From Sanderia malayensis (Eukaryota; Cnidaria; Scyphozoa; Semaeostomeae; Pelagiidae): a stretch of 64,000 nucleotides of DNA. The stretch is taken from the NCBI GenBank assembly GCA_013076295.1, contig RQOL01000824.1, positions 806,001-870,000 of the forward strand. The letters are read 5' to 3'. The translations under genes and the position numbers were made by a program. Below are positions 23,681-41,235 of the stretch, piece by piece. Position 1 is the stretch's first letter, and each line of letters starts with the position of its first letter. The notes below the pieces were generated by a model. The model had not been told where the DNA came from and made no database searches. It worked only from the letters and a program-made list of their open reading frames with translations.

Positions 23681-23974
23681 GCAAACCAAGAAAGTCTTTG
23701 TGAGTATTAACTCTTTCTGAGTGATGATATGAAGCTGCAAAAGGCATTCTAGGGTTATAAATTAACAACAATTACTGAAATATCCAATAACACAATTTAG
23801 CCCATTGAACTATACAGAGGAAAAGGCATAAAAGTTCAAGAGCATCCATCAACAATCCAGTGAAATGAAATAGATTACTCAGCAACAAGATAGAATCATA
23901 TTGCCAATACAGTATATTCTTAATATGGTGTCAAAGAATGCCTAACTGGAAGTATGCGTATTTGTTTTTGAAGG

Positions 23975-30673
<6,699 letters not shown>

Positions 30674-31309
30674 TTTCAAAAGTAAGAATGATCTATGACA
30701 CAGTATCTCCAAAAACTCTTTTCTTCAGATAAAAAAAGCCACCACCGCACCGACCATGGAATGGATGCTGCGATCGGATCGCCCCCCCCCCCTCTCCAAT
30801 ATAGGTTCGGCACCATGCCCACAGACTCTGGGCCACAGTACTAAAGACGAGAAAGTTTTCGTGAAATAAAATGCCCTTGTGAAAATCTTTAATTCTCTCG
30901 TTCACCCCCTGAGACAAAATTTGTCTTCGTTCCTCATTTCAGAATATCGGATCCTCATTTCAGAATATCGTAAACTCTGTTTACTACAGGCTCAAAATAA
31001 CTCTGCAGTTGCGGGAACACTTTTGTACGCACCAACTGATGAAAGCACACTTCTTGGATACGCAGAAGTATTATGGTCTACAAACAGCGCGGCATTATTT
31101 GCGCTTGCACTTGGAAGTCCGTTTTGCCAGAAAGAACACAATTTTAAGCTTCAAACACCTACACAAACATGCAAGGCTTTAAGCACTTGGCAACTGCTCA
31201 TATTTCGACCGCGGTTATTTGAAAATAATTTTACTTTCCTCCAAAATTTTGACCCTTTTGACACCACGCAACGCAATTTCCTGCACAAATCTACTACCAT
31301 TTATTATAT
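30674..31309. promoter_or_regulatory. Upstream region of PSMC2
   Basis: Immediately 5' of the PSMC2 start, with a locally GC-rich patch including a run of 13 Cs (about 30781-30793). A direct repeat of TTTCAGAATATCG lies at about 30938-30970. A long open frame on the plus strand here has no recognisable domain and I do not call it a gene. Confidence 0.3.
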
Positions 31310-31660
31310 TTATCGTATTTTTAGCTTGTGGACGGCATGCAGGTGCGTCGTCTGCCCGAAGAAACTGCACAATAGCGACGATATCGGGGTCGGTAAAACA
31401 TGTTTTGCGCCCACGCCCTTATGCAATGCAAGCTGCTTGATTTTCCCCAAGTTCTCTTCTGTCAGCTTGTAGAATGTTATGTGCTTGCTTAATACAAAAT
31501 TTGCAAGCCTGAAAAGAAAATATTTTGTCGAGCTCACTAATGAGTCGCTCCAGGAAGGGAAAATATCAATATTTCCTGCAACGATTCTTTTGGTATAGAG
31601 GTGGATCTCGTTGATCTTCTTGCAAAGAGCTGCTTTCTCCATACAAGAGTTCAGAGTCAT
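31310..31660 (-). CDS. Hypothetical protein, possible unrecognised exon
   Basis: A 116-codon open frame with a true ATG at 31658-31660 (MTLNSCMEKAALCKKINEI...) and balanced composition, including a predicted amphipathic helix with SWSDSLVSSTKYFLFRLANF. I recognise no family. It is divergent to nothing obvious and upstream of PSMC2 in the same orientation. It could be a first exon of an unknown gene, a repeat-encoded frame, or chance. Confidence 0.22.
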   Translation of the reverse strand: MTLNSCMEKAALCKKINEIHLYTKRIVAGNIDIFPSWSDSLVSSTKYFLFRLANFVLSKHITFYKLTEENLGKIKQLALHKGVGAKHVLPTPISSLLCSFFGQTTHLHAVHKLKIR

Positions 31661-31821
31661 CGCACAAGCCAATGTAGAGACTATGAAACTGTCATGGGGC
31701 CCTTCTTTATTATCATTATTATTATTACTATTGTAGCGGCTCTTTCATTATTATCATTATATTTGATTATTGTGAGCGGCAACAATCCACGTATCGAATT
31801 GCAGCGAGTTGCGGGTGAATT

Positions 31822-31980
31822 TTAAGAGTTATGAAGAATTGCGAAGATTATGAAGAATTATGAAGAATTACGAAGTTTATAAAGAATTATGGAGAATTAC
31901 GAAGATTATGAAGAGTTATGAAGAATTATGAAGAGTTATGAAGAATTATACGATATTACGAAGATTTAGAGAATTTGAAG
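31822..31980. repeat. GAAGAATTATGAAGA minisatellite
   Basis: Degenerate tandem copies of a roughly 15-base unit (GAAGAATTATGAAGA and variants with TTACGAAGA). Confidence 0.8.
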
Positions 31981-31997
31981 ACTGAAGTTTGAATATT

Positions 31998-32057
31998 ACG
32001 TGGACACCGAGATGTCCTTCATTGTTATTGAAACTACGTGGACACCGAGATGTCCTT
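31998..32057. repeat. Two direct copies of a 22-bp unit
   Basis: ACGTGGACACCGAGATGTCC followed by TT occurs at 31998-32019 and again at 32036-32057. Confidence 0.85.
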
Positions 32058-32097
32058 GGATAAGCGCAGTTAACAAACAAACAATAGAATTTTAGGT

Positions 32098-32215
32098 ATA
32101 AACCCAAGCCCAAGCCAAGACCAAACCAAAGTCAAGACGAAAATCAAGACGAAAGCCAAAGCCAAGACGAAAGCCAAAATCCAAAGCCAAAGCCAAAGCC
32201 AAAGCCAAAGCCAGA
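32098..32215. repeat. CCAAAG hexanucleotide repeat
   Basis: Tandem GCCAAA / GCCAAG units with some AAGACGAAA variants. Because the unit is a multiple of three, it creates spurious low-complexity Trp/Leu/Gly/Phe frames on the minus strand. Confidence 0.85.
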
Positions 32216-32324
32216 ACCGAGACCACCGCGACTTACGTCTGAGCCAATACGGCACGTCTCACTCCACCAAAACATACAATGTACAACATATGTACCACGT
32301 GACTTGCAAAACTCCCTAATGTAA

Positions 32325-32815
32325 GATAGATTCAGCAACGATCAAGAGGCATCTCTTTCGACGATCCCCATCAATTGCAGTAACATCTTGCGAGGAAAGA
32401 GATGCCAATTGAAAATTGTTGAATCCTACCCAAAGAAAAACATCAATATGAAGGTCAATAGAAAAGGGAATACAAGATTGATACGTAAAGAGGATAGATG
32501 CGGTAAGTATTAAAAAGATATCGTTTTCAATCATTTTTTTCAATTGCATTAGAATCGTCCAAAAAAAGTTAATTGGAAATGCTAAATATTATCGACAGGA
32601 AAGAACAGCAATGGCAAGGAACCTCAAGAAAGAAACACAAAAATTGAAAAAGAAGAAGATAGATTTAGCAATGATCAAGAGGCATCTCTTTCGACGATCC
32701 CCATCAATTGCAGTAACATCTTGCAAGGAAAGAAATGCCAATTGAAAATTGCTGAATCCTATCCAAAGAAAAACATCAATATAAAGGACAATCGAAAAAG
32801 GAATACAATGTTAAT
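32325..32815. repeat. Pair of direct repeats of about 155 bp
   Basis: 32325-32482 and 32658-32815 are near-identical over most of their length; both contain GATCAAGAGGCATCTCTTTC and AGAAAAACATCAATAT. They are separated by about 175 bp of unrelated sequence. No coding function is clear. Confidence 0.8.
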
Positions 32816-33109
32816 AAATGAACAATGTAAAATCGCTTTAGATGAACAACAAAATCAAGTTATTTGGGGTAAGATCAAGTTATTGTTTTATCCCGGCGAT
32901 CATATTTCAAAGATCTAACAATACACAACACTGCGAATATAAAACATTGAACATGAACATATTATAAAACCACATCACACACAACAGTCTTTCATATAAG
33001 GGTCTCTGGTGTTCTTTTCTGTGGGCATAATACCGGCCATTTTGCACCAATATGCTCACACCATTTCTTGCCTTGACAAAGTTTCATCAAATTACGTCAT
33101 CTGCCAGCT

Positions 33110-33154
33110 ATACTGGGGCTGCAAGAACCTATACTGGGGCAACGTATACTGGGG
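33110..33154. repeat. Three TATACTGGGG units
   Basis: CTATACTGGGG, CTATACTGGGG and GTATACTGGGG, about 19 bases apart. Confidence 0.7.
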
Positions 33155-33394
33155 TGATCGCAACCAGCATCAGGGGCGCCGGAAGCCCAGGGGCAGCGGG
33201 GGCAGCACTGTGCCCTTTTGAAAATGTCAATGTGTGTTACATATTCAATGGGGTATGTGCTACTTGGACCAGATGTTAAAAAATTAAAAGTTTAGAGAGG
33301 ATGTGAAGGATAAATTAGCCTGCATTTCTGACCTTATCGATTTCGACGCATTAAAAAACGAGTTTCAAGAGCTGCCCATACCATAAATCTTTGA

Positions 33395-33460
33395 ATCCAC
33401 GAATAATCTCCCAACTTCGAATAAGCCCTTCCCTCGAATAAGCCCCCATCCTGATAATTA
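33395..33460. repeat. CGAATAAGCCC fragment of the 44112 family
   Basis: Contains CGAATAATC, CGAATAAGCCC and CGAATAAGCCCCC as in the complete element at 44112-44431. Confidence 0.5.
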
Positions 33461-33914
33461 TTTGCAAGGATGTTGGGTCCAGGGAAGCGAGTGAAAAGAA
33501 GGGATAGGGATGCTGAATCCCTGTTGGTCTTGTCTGGAGTGTATTAGGTTGTTTCAGCCAACAGTCATTTCGTCTGGAGGGGGGGGGCTAATGCTGAGAC
33601 TTTGAATGAGCGTTTGTATAAACTTTGCCTTTGCCAAGTCATTTGAGGTCAGAAGACACAAAGAAAATATGTTGGGAAAGTAGATAATTCAAGAGCAAAT
33701 AAAAAATAAAGGGAAAATGTGGTACAAATATACACCCAGAAAATAACAGCCAAAATGGGTATAAGAAATAGAAGCGATAAAAGATGCCCCTTTTATGGAT
33801 GAAAAATTGTCCCCTTCTGAGACTAAATTTTAGATGAATACACCGATGAAGCAGTAGTGTTCAAGTATCGTTTGCCGTGATAAACATATTTTGAATTGAA
33901 AAGTTCCTAATAGA

Positions 33915-33960
33915 CAGGGAAATTACCACAACCATCTAACAAATTGCCTAACCTATACTA
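33915..33960. repeat. Dispersed CAGGGAAATTA repeat, copy 1
   Basis: ACAGGGAAATTACCACAACC followed by ATCTAACAAATTGCC. Related sequence occurs at 53702-53800 and, inverted, at 40690-40845. Confidence 0.55.
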
Positions 33961-33997
33961 TCTATATGAACTATATGAAGTACATTAAAACCGAAAA

Positions 33998-34108
33998 CTT
34001 TCGGACCTAAAAATTTCGGACAAAATACTTCGGACAAGAAACTTTCGGACGCTTTTTTAGGAATTTCGGACCAAAAAACTTTCGGACTAAACAAATTTTC
34101 GGACAAAG
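33998..34108. repeat. Seven TTTCGGAC motifs
   Basis: Seven copies of (T/C)TTCGGAC spaced 13-19 bases apart with A-rich spacers. Confidence 0.8.
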
Positions 34109-34200
34109 CTAAACTCGATCAAGATGGCAAAAATTGTGGACCAATTTTTATAAAAAATGAGTGCGGATATCATGTTAGTTCATAATTGATATGATATTTA

Positions 34201-34819
34201 GGCCCCGTTTACACGAGAGAAAAAGATACGGACCCAAAATGTCCGTGCCTTTTGGGTACGATATGGGAACGATTGTATAGCGTTTACACGGGAACGGACT
34301 CAAAAACTGTTGAGTATACACGAGAACGGATCCCATTGTTGAGCATGCGCAGTTGTTTTGTTGTTAGTTACTTGTAATTGCGCCAAAACACTGTAAGAAA
34401 ATGGCGAACACGAATTTCCTTCCTTCACCTGCCCCAGTTGTTTGGTTCATCATGAACTCCAATCCCTGTCGATGTTGTTCGCAAACTACACTTACCACAT
34501 GCAAAAAAGAAGCTATATTGGAAAACATTAGAGACAAAATTGGTATTACTTGCTTTTCAATAGGCCCAGACATTTTGTACTGCTTATATTTTGGACTTCC
34601 CACGATAACACAACCTCAGCCTCAGTTCCGTGCTGTGCCTGTTCTGGCACAGAACGGAAAAAGATACAATCGCACGTACCCAAATACAGCACGTACCCAA
34701 AAAGATACGATCCTGTTTCCAAAAAGGAACGGATCCATGCGTACCCGTGTAAATGAAACACCTATTGTAACCATTTTTGGAACGGATCCACTCGGATCCG
34801 TTCCCTTGTAAAAGGGGCC
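34201..34819. mobile_element. Harbinger-like MITE
   Basis: The left end GGCCCCGTTTACACGAG (34201) pairs imperfectly with the right end TTGTAAAAGGGGCC (34806-34819). It is flanked by TTA on both sides, consistent with the TWA target duplication of PIF/Harbinger elements. Motifs like ACACGGGAACGGA and GGATCCGTTCCC recur near both ends. The open frames inside are not transposase. Confidence 0.65.
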
Positions 34820-35162
34820 TTAGTCTAGATCTTCAAAAGGGTCGTCTGGCTCCAGCTCCATGCTTATTGCGCCATCGACCCCTGACATTTGAATTTTAGA
34901 AATTTTTTGCCATGCCACTGACAGTAGTACTCCAGTGGCTGAAAGTGATGTTTTAAATTAGTTGGTACCAACATACTGACACAGTAATTGTCTTCAATTA
35001 ATTGAAAATTGAATCTGTTGTTTGCCCCCTGAACACATCAAAGATAACCATGGCCCTCTTTTACCTTAGTAGCTTCAATTCATCTCGTTGTTTTGGCACA
35101 AAGAGAAAAATTACTGAATTGAATAACTGAATCATTTTTTTTTCAATTGTTTGATGTGTATG

Positions 35163-35837
35163 TCACATCAAAGCCTTCTGGAGTATGTTTTGCAGCGGGT
35201 GGAAACTTTCGCTGTCTCGTGTTGGTAGCGCTGAAGGTTTGACAACACGAAAGTGCTTCAGCATTAGTCGAAAAATATCCAGTGTTATGATCTTTTTTAC
35301 TTCTGGCTGAGTTTTCAGCGGATCATCACTCCATGCCCATTTGATCTGCGGCAATTGTAAGATCTTTATGTGCCACTTGATTGCAAAAAAGCCACGTACA
35401 AACTAGATTCCTTTTTCGTTTCTTGGAATGCTCCCAATTTTCTCAACGAAGTTGTGGTCATGCTCTCCGTGCTCATTTGTCGCATCTATACAGTTAAGAA
35501 TAAATTCTTCATCCATGACAGCTTCAACAATGTCGCTTGGCTTCGTGTCTTCATCGAATGGTACTGTTACATTTCCATAGTCGGGAATGTTTTGGTTTAC
35601 GAAACTGGACGTATCATCAAGATGATCATTCTTTGTTGTTGACCAATAGCAACAACCATCTGTATCGTCATCGCTTACAACTCCAGGAGGGTCATATCCA
35701 TTACTCGAGTCACTATTATATTCGTCGTCAGAAGCATCTTCATCAGAAGAAAAGATATCACCTTTCATCATCTTCAGACGAGCTTCCAGAATTCTTTTCA
35801 GAGTAGAGACAACAAATACAACCAACAGGAAGAACAT
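35163..35837 (-). pseudogene. piggyBac-like transposase, N-terminal remnant
   Basis: On the minus strand an acidic N-terminal part (GDIFSSDEDASDDEYNSD) is followed, after a frame break, by WSDDPLKTQPEVKKIITLD and RLMLKHFRVV (35163-35354). This matches the Y-W-S-x-D-P-L...M-x-x-x-R-F-x-x-x-L-x-x-L-H-F start of the piggyBac DDE domain. The catalytic aspartates and the C-terminus are absent, so it is a truncated copy. A 28-bp inverted repeat (35459-35486 and 35968-35995) brackets its N-terminal half. Confidence 0.5.
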
Positions 35838-35995
35838 TTAGAAATAATAATAAAATAGAAATGATGACAACCAAAAATTGACGTTTTCCCGCCAAAACTT
35901 CATTAGTTAGTGGCCAGCCCCCTTTTAAAGTGATATAGTGATAGTGATGGTAAATGCTACCAAAATCGATGCGACAAATGAGCACGGAGAGCATG
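35459..35995. repeat. 28-bp perfect inverted repeat pair
   Basis: 35459-35486 (CATGCTCTCCGTGCTCATTT and on) is the exact reverse complement of 35968-35995. Confidence 0.85.
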
Positions 35996-36110
35996 AATAT
36001 ACGAGATTTTACGAGACCACGATCTCGTAAAATCTTTTGCCATTATGATTCATCGGAAAATGAAGTCACCAATGGAAAAAAAATTCCTGGCCACTGTCCC
36101 CAGAAGAGAT

Positions 36111-39100
36111 GAGTGCCATGTTGGATGAAGGACCTCTTCCCGAATTATATAATGCAATATACCACACTGTTTATCACGTTGGGAACGCGAATTCATTTGG
36201 CTATGCTGTTGCCCAGTCTTACATCAACGCAACAAAAATTTGGTCTCTTGCCAGTGACTGGTAGGCACTGACTAGAAGGACACCATCACCAAAGCAAGCT
36301 GCAAAGGTCCTTGTAAATCACAGAATTACGGGTATGTTTGTGCTTCCTATTTTGGGGTAAATCAGAAAATTACATTTTTATTGTTGATTTTGTGGATTCA
36401 TTTCGCATTAAAAATTATTGTTTTATTTTAAAGGGCTTATGCAGCCAAAAGTGGCACATCATTTTTTGCTGAAATTGAGAGAATTTAACGTGCTTAGAAG
36501 CATGCCAAAAATAGAATTTGAAAATATTTTGTAGTTTTTGAGTTATTCATTGCCGAAGTAAGCATTTTTGACAACTTTTGTAGAAACTGTGACACCACAG
36601 TGATGCGCGATCTGACGTCGCAGAAACCGAAAATCACGAAAAATGTACTTTTTTCAAAAATTTGTTATAAATCCCATATTTGATCAAAAGCAACAAAAAT
36701 TAGCTCATAGTGTGAGAAAGACATCGGGATTTTTGCCATTGGTTAGAGAATCAAAATCGCCCTTTGCTATCTCAAGTCATTTAAAAAATTGTGACGCGAG
36801 GTCAAAATTTCCCATACAAACCCCATGGGAACTCGATTCTCGTGTCATCACTGTGACGTCATCAGTTTCTGGAGACATGGGTGGGTTTGAGCCTAAATAA
36901 AACATACCTATACTCGTCAAAAAACACTCAAAATTGGTTTATAGTGATACTCAGATCTGTTTCTCTTCATTTCAGCAAAAAAACGATAGGTCATTTTTGG
37001 CTGCATAAGCCCTTTAAGGAAGCAAAGAAATGATCTACATGCTACATAAATGCAACCACGTCATCTCATATGAAGACATCTGGATGCAAAATATTGCATG
37101 GTCTCGAATGGTATCGAGCAATAGTCTCCCAGTCTTGTCTTTACGCAAAGGTGTACCAACTCATTTCCCCATGGATAACAACGACGAACGCCAAGAAACA
37201 TTTACAGGTAGTGGAACGACCCATGACACAAATGCCACTTTATTTCAAACTCCAAGTGCGGTTGAAAGAATGCTTCCTAGCATTGGACAAGAAGACGCGC
37301 AACCTCTAAATATATGCGATGACTTTTCATACGGAGATTCTGTAACAGTCCCGCCTTTCTATATCGGAGAGAGAGTTAGTCTTCCACTATTTTTACAGCG
37401 TTCTGAGAATGAAAGCCGGAACTTGCTTGAAGATTGCTTGCAGCGAGATATAGCTTGGAGTACAGCTGGTTTCTTGACTTCCGATAATGAAGAATTGCCA
37501 CTTCTTGGATCATGGACGCCCTTTAACAAGGCAGTGTCGAGCAAATATATCAGCAAGTTTGTCCAGGAGTTCCTTCCTGCTATACCTCAACCAGCCGTGT
37601 ATGCTGTCTGCAAGTACTTCATGGATTTAATGCTCGGGCGCATATCTTCGTACACTCAAATGAAATGGTGTACTCCAAACTTTGCCATATTCTTTGGAAA
37701 AATAAGGAACTCTGTCAGAAAATAATTCTTCTAATGGGCGGGTTCCATCAGCTGCGTGTCATGCAACAACTCTTGTTCAATCGCTTCTCTTGTAAAGATT
37801 TTCACAAGCGGTGGGTGGATGCCGGAGTCATTGCTGCTGGAGCGGCTGTCCAGGCATTCGAAGGACGCCATAATTACAGATCAATGCGCTCACACAAGGA
37901 ATGTTTTAATGCTCTCGTTCAGTACCGAATTGGAAGAATAGCAGGTCAGTAATATAATCATTCTACAATTTGATAATTTCGTTTCGTTTTGTTATTATCT
38001 AAGGTTGTTAAAATGTTCATGATCCTTTCAGGTAACGTCCTTGATTCTGACAACGAATTGAGGAATAGACTACTCTTGTTGCGGAAATCGCCAGATGCCG
38101 CTACGCTCGAAGCTGTTGTCAGTTGTAACGAATTCAAAGAGTTAGCTCATGAAATTATGGATGTGAAATAGGGGAGTGACGGAGACTTAACAATATGCTA
38201 CTTAAAAGATGTATCATGCACGTTGGCAATAGTTTCTGTTGTAAGAGAGGGACATATCGATAGGCATCTCCAAGCAGAAAGTGAAATGTTAAAGCAAGCA
38301 TTTGCTTTTAACCACCAAAATTATGCCCGCTACTGTACCTATCAACATGTTTACTTGACCGATTTGAAAATTCAAAATAACTTAGCATATACAGAATTGA
38401 CTGAGAGAGGATATGGGGTTTCAATCACTGGTGAAAGGTTTTCTTCAACTCATGGAGATTTGGTAACAGAGCTCTTCAACAAGGAGTGCAAGGGAACTGC
38501 AGGACCTTTTCGTGCTAGTTTTAGCACAAACACAAGAGCTGTCAATACTTGGGGTCGAACGATTCATGTCCACTCGTTACTAAGAACAACCACGAGGAAG
38601 CAACTCCATGTGAAGACGTCTTCAAACACAAAGAAATTACCAATGCTGGAAAGAAAATCATGACAATCATGCAAAAAAGTTGAAAGAAAAGCTGAGAGAA
38701 TATGGGAGTGATCCATTTGATCAATGTAAGCCAAGATCCATTGTCACGGGGCAAGAACTTGATGATGATGTTGCAAAGGATATGCTGCGGGCATCGGATG
38801 TTGGGAAAGCACTATATCTTTCGTTTGTAGATGAAAGGCCTTTGGACTAATAATGTCAAAATGTTCATCTTTAGAAGGAGCATTTGATTATCCGATCACT
38901 ACAGTACCTTTGGCCATCGCGACAACCGATTCTTTGCTACGACAAGGCGAGAAAGCTTTCCGAAACTGTATAATAACACAGTCATCAGAAGTTAGTTAAG
39001 ACGCTCCAAACGGTGCCATTTAGCTTGTTGATGGGATGGCTGCTGTAAGGTCGTTAAAACCTAAGGCGACCTACAAAGATTGGATAAAATGCCTTCTCCG

Positions 39101-40391
39101 CTTTATGCAGGCACCTAATGATTCACAACCGGTAATGCTTGTGATAATTATTTGGAACGGAGTGTCAAAAGCTGTTTGCGGAAGATAAGAGGTGCACCTG
39201 GAGCGCAAGTGCATGTAACAGGTGTCGAGCAAAGGATGTTAGAGGGAGGAAAGTGGCAGGAATTCCTTCATGATGGCGCAAATAAACAACATTTGATCGA
39301 ATTGGTTACCTCGTATATCATGCAAGAAGGTAAACATTATTTAAAGCTTCCTTTTATCATAACATGTGCAGAAAAACCTTCAAGATTGTCAACAATAAAG
39401 TGGAAGAAATCTTCAGCTGCAACCACGAGGAAGCGGACACACGCCTTATTCTGCATGCATTACTTGTAGAAAATGATGTGGTCATTGTGGCAAAGGGTAC
39501 GGATGCTCTGATTTTAATGGTATGGGCATATCAATCCATGAGTGTGAAGTATAACTTGTTCCTTAACTTCGAAAAGAAAAAATACGTTGATATTAAGTCG
39601 ATTTGCGATTTTCTTGGAGAAAAGGTGTCACTTGCGTTACCAGCACTGCACTGTCTAACAGGATGTGATTCAACATCGTATTTTTACAAAGCTGGAAAGG
39701 TTCATGTACTCCAGAAGGTCAAGAAGAAGCTAGGAGAGGTTGATTTATTGCAGAAACTTGGAAGCGAAAGGAGCATAAAAGAAAACGACCTTGAAGATAT
39801 AAAGGAATTCATTCGAAATAACACATACAGTGGAAAAGCAGATGAGGCATACTTGAGTATGAGAATACGACAATATAAAGAAATGAAAACAAAATCATCT
39901 ATGGGCATACCACCAGACCCCAAGTCAGTAGAACAGGCAATTAAACGCTGCCATTATTAAGCATTTTTGTTGTATCATTGTCACTTGCCGCAAGTGCCAC
40001 CAATCCTTTTTGAAAAAGACGGATGGCAATGGGATCCTGTAGAAAATATCGTGTCGCCAGTGTGGTTTACTGGAAGCCAGTTACCAGCGTCGTCTTCTAC
40101 TAAAAAGAGGAAAAACCAAATTCTTCCCAAAAGGCCTCCGCCGATGCAGGAGATGAGTCAAGTGAAGCCACTGCGCCAAAAACAAAGAAAAGAAAACGGA
40201 AGATATCTTCAATTCTTACAGCCATGAAAGACATCTCCGAAGATGAAGAATCGGCAAGCATTTACGATGTTTATGATGAAACAATGCTATCTAACGCAGA
40301 AACAGCCATATTATCTGAAGCAGATGAAAGCGAGTGGGAAATTTCGGACTTTCTGTCCAGTGAAGATTCGTGCGACGAATGGTTGGCTTGA
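36111..40391 (+). pseudogene. Broken transposon gene with C-terminal PIN/XPG-like nuclease domain
   Basis: Collinear fragments in shifting frames belong to one large mobile-element protein family that I know as uncharacterised proteins of marine invertebrates. 36111-36260 encodes LPELYNAIYHTVYHV. 37030-37725 encodes NHVISYEDIW, MDNNDERQETFTGSGTTHD and TLFQ. 37665-37952 encodes MGGFHQLRVM. 37989-39469 has partial segments including WQEFLHDGANKQHL. 39364-39960 encodes SCNHEEADTRLILHALL, AKGTDALILM and LPALHCLTGCDSTSYF, a PIN/FEN1/XPG-type nuclease pattern. 39967-40391 has a DGWQWDP...VWFTGSQLP tail and an acidic end. The AcademX lineage of Academ DNA transposons, which carry an XPG-like domain, is the best candidate from memory. 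Inactivating frameshifts are present, and the usual D-T-D in AKDTDVL reads G-T-D here. Confidence 0.65.
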
Positions 40392-40689
40392 TATTTTGGT
40401 AAAACCTTCTAGACAAGACAAAGTTACATTGTAGATAGTGTAAACACACAACTTTAACTATTTATTATAACTATGGATTTCGAATCAAAAATTCCGGTTT
40501 ATACGCCAAATATCGAAAACTTGATGTTTTCTAACAACAACAACAGCAACACAAACTTTGAGATGCTTTACCCCCCGAATGGTGAGAGAAAAGTAGTTAA
40601 GTGTTTTATAATTTCTTTCTTGCCTTATGATCCACTATACATTAGTGAAAAAATATTCCGAAAAGTGCAAAAAAATATTTTCAGACAGT

Positions 40690-40845
40690 GGGTAGGTGTG
40701 GTCACAAATCACGTGAATATCGGGCCACGCCCGAAATGGCCCCTGGCAGTTTTAGATACTTTTAAACATGGAGAACCCGCATCCGAAATAAATTTAGGGC
40801 TAGGCAGTTTGCTAGATGGTTGTAGTAGTTTCCCTGTCCTTATTT
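40690..40845. repeat. Dispersed CAGGGAAATTA repeat, copy 2 (inverted)
   Basis: Reverse complement carries CAGGGAAACTACTACAACC, then ATCTAGCAAACTGCCTAG and AAAAGTATCTAAAAC, shared with 53702-53800. Confidence 0.6.
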
Positions 40846-40949
40846 CTTCCATCATTGCTTCTTCTCTTCGTACATCTTTCTTTTGCATTATTGTCATGCG
40901 GGTGGCATCGCGAATCGCGATGAGTTAAATAAAATCTGGTAGCAGAACT

Positions 40950-41120
40950 GCAGTCGAATTTCGCTATCTTGAATTCGGTTATCTCGAACAACTCGCTTTC
41001 TCGAACAGATTCCCTATTCATCTCGTTCTCTATTTGGGTGAATTTTGTTCTGATATCTCGAACTGCGGCTATGTCGTACAAATTTTTGTTTCCCGTGCGA
41101 GTTCGAAATACCGAGAGTCG
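40950..41120. repeat. Tigger/pogo-like terminal repeat remnant
   Basis: CAGTCGAATTTCGCTATCTT followed by repeated TATCTCGAAC / TTCTCGAAC motifs resembles the ends of Tigger-type mariner elements. No transposase frame is visible. Confidence 0.4.
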
Positions 41121-41235
41121 ACTGGAGTTCAGGGTCCAGGACGGTACTTTTACTCCGTGCGGGGCTGCACTGTTGTCAAATCGATCAGTAAGATCAGATC
41201 AGCGGGAGGGAGGAAGGAACTGTGCAGATGATTGA

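Noticed and set aside
30879..31472. 197-codon plus-strand open frame upstream of PSMC2
   Set aside because: Starts in the PSMC2 promoter region, has an internal direct repeat and no recognisable family; no splice or start support.
34401..34811. 136-codon frame inside the Harbinger-like MITE
   Set aside because: It runs into the inverted repeat ends and shows no transposase motif.
37030..37725. 231-codon frame as a host gene
   Set aside because: Motifs and neighbouring fragments place it in a multi-part mobile-element protein with frameshifts.
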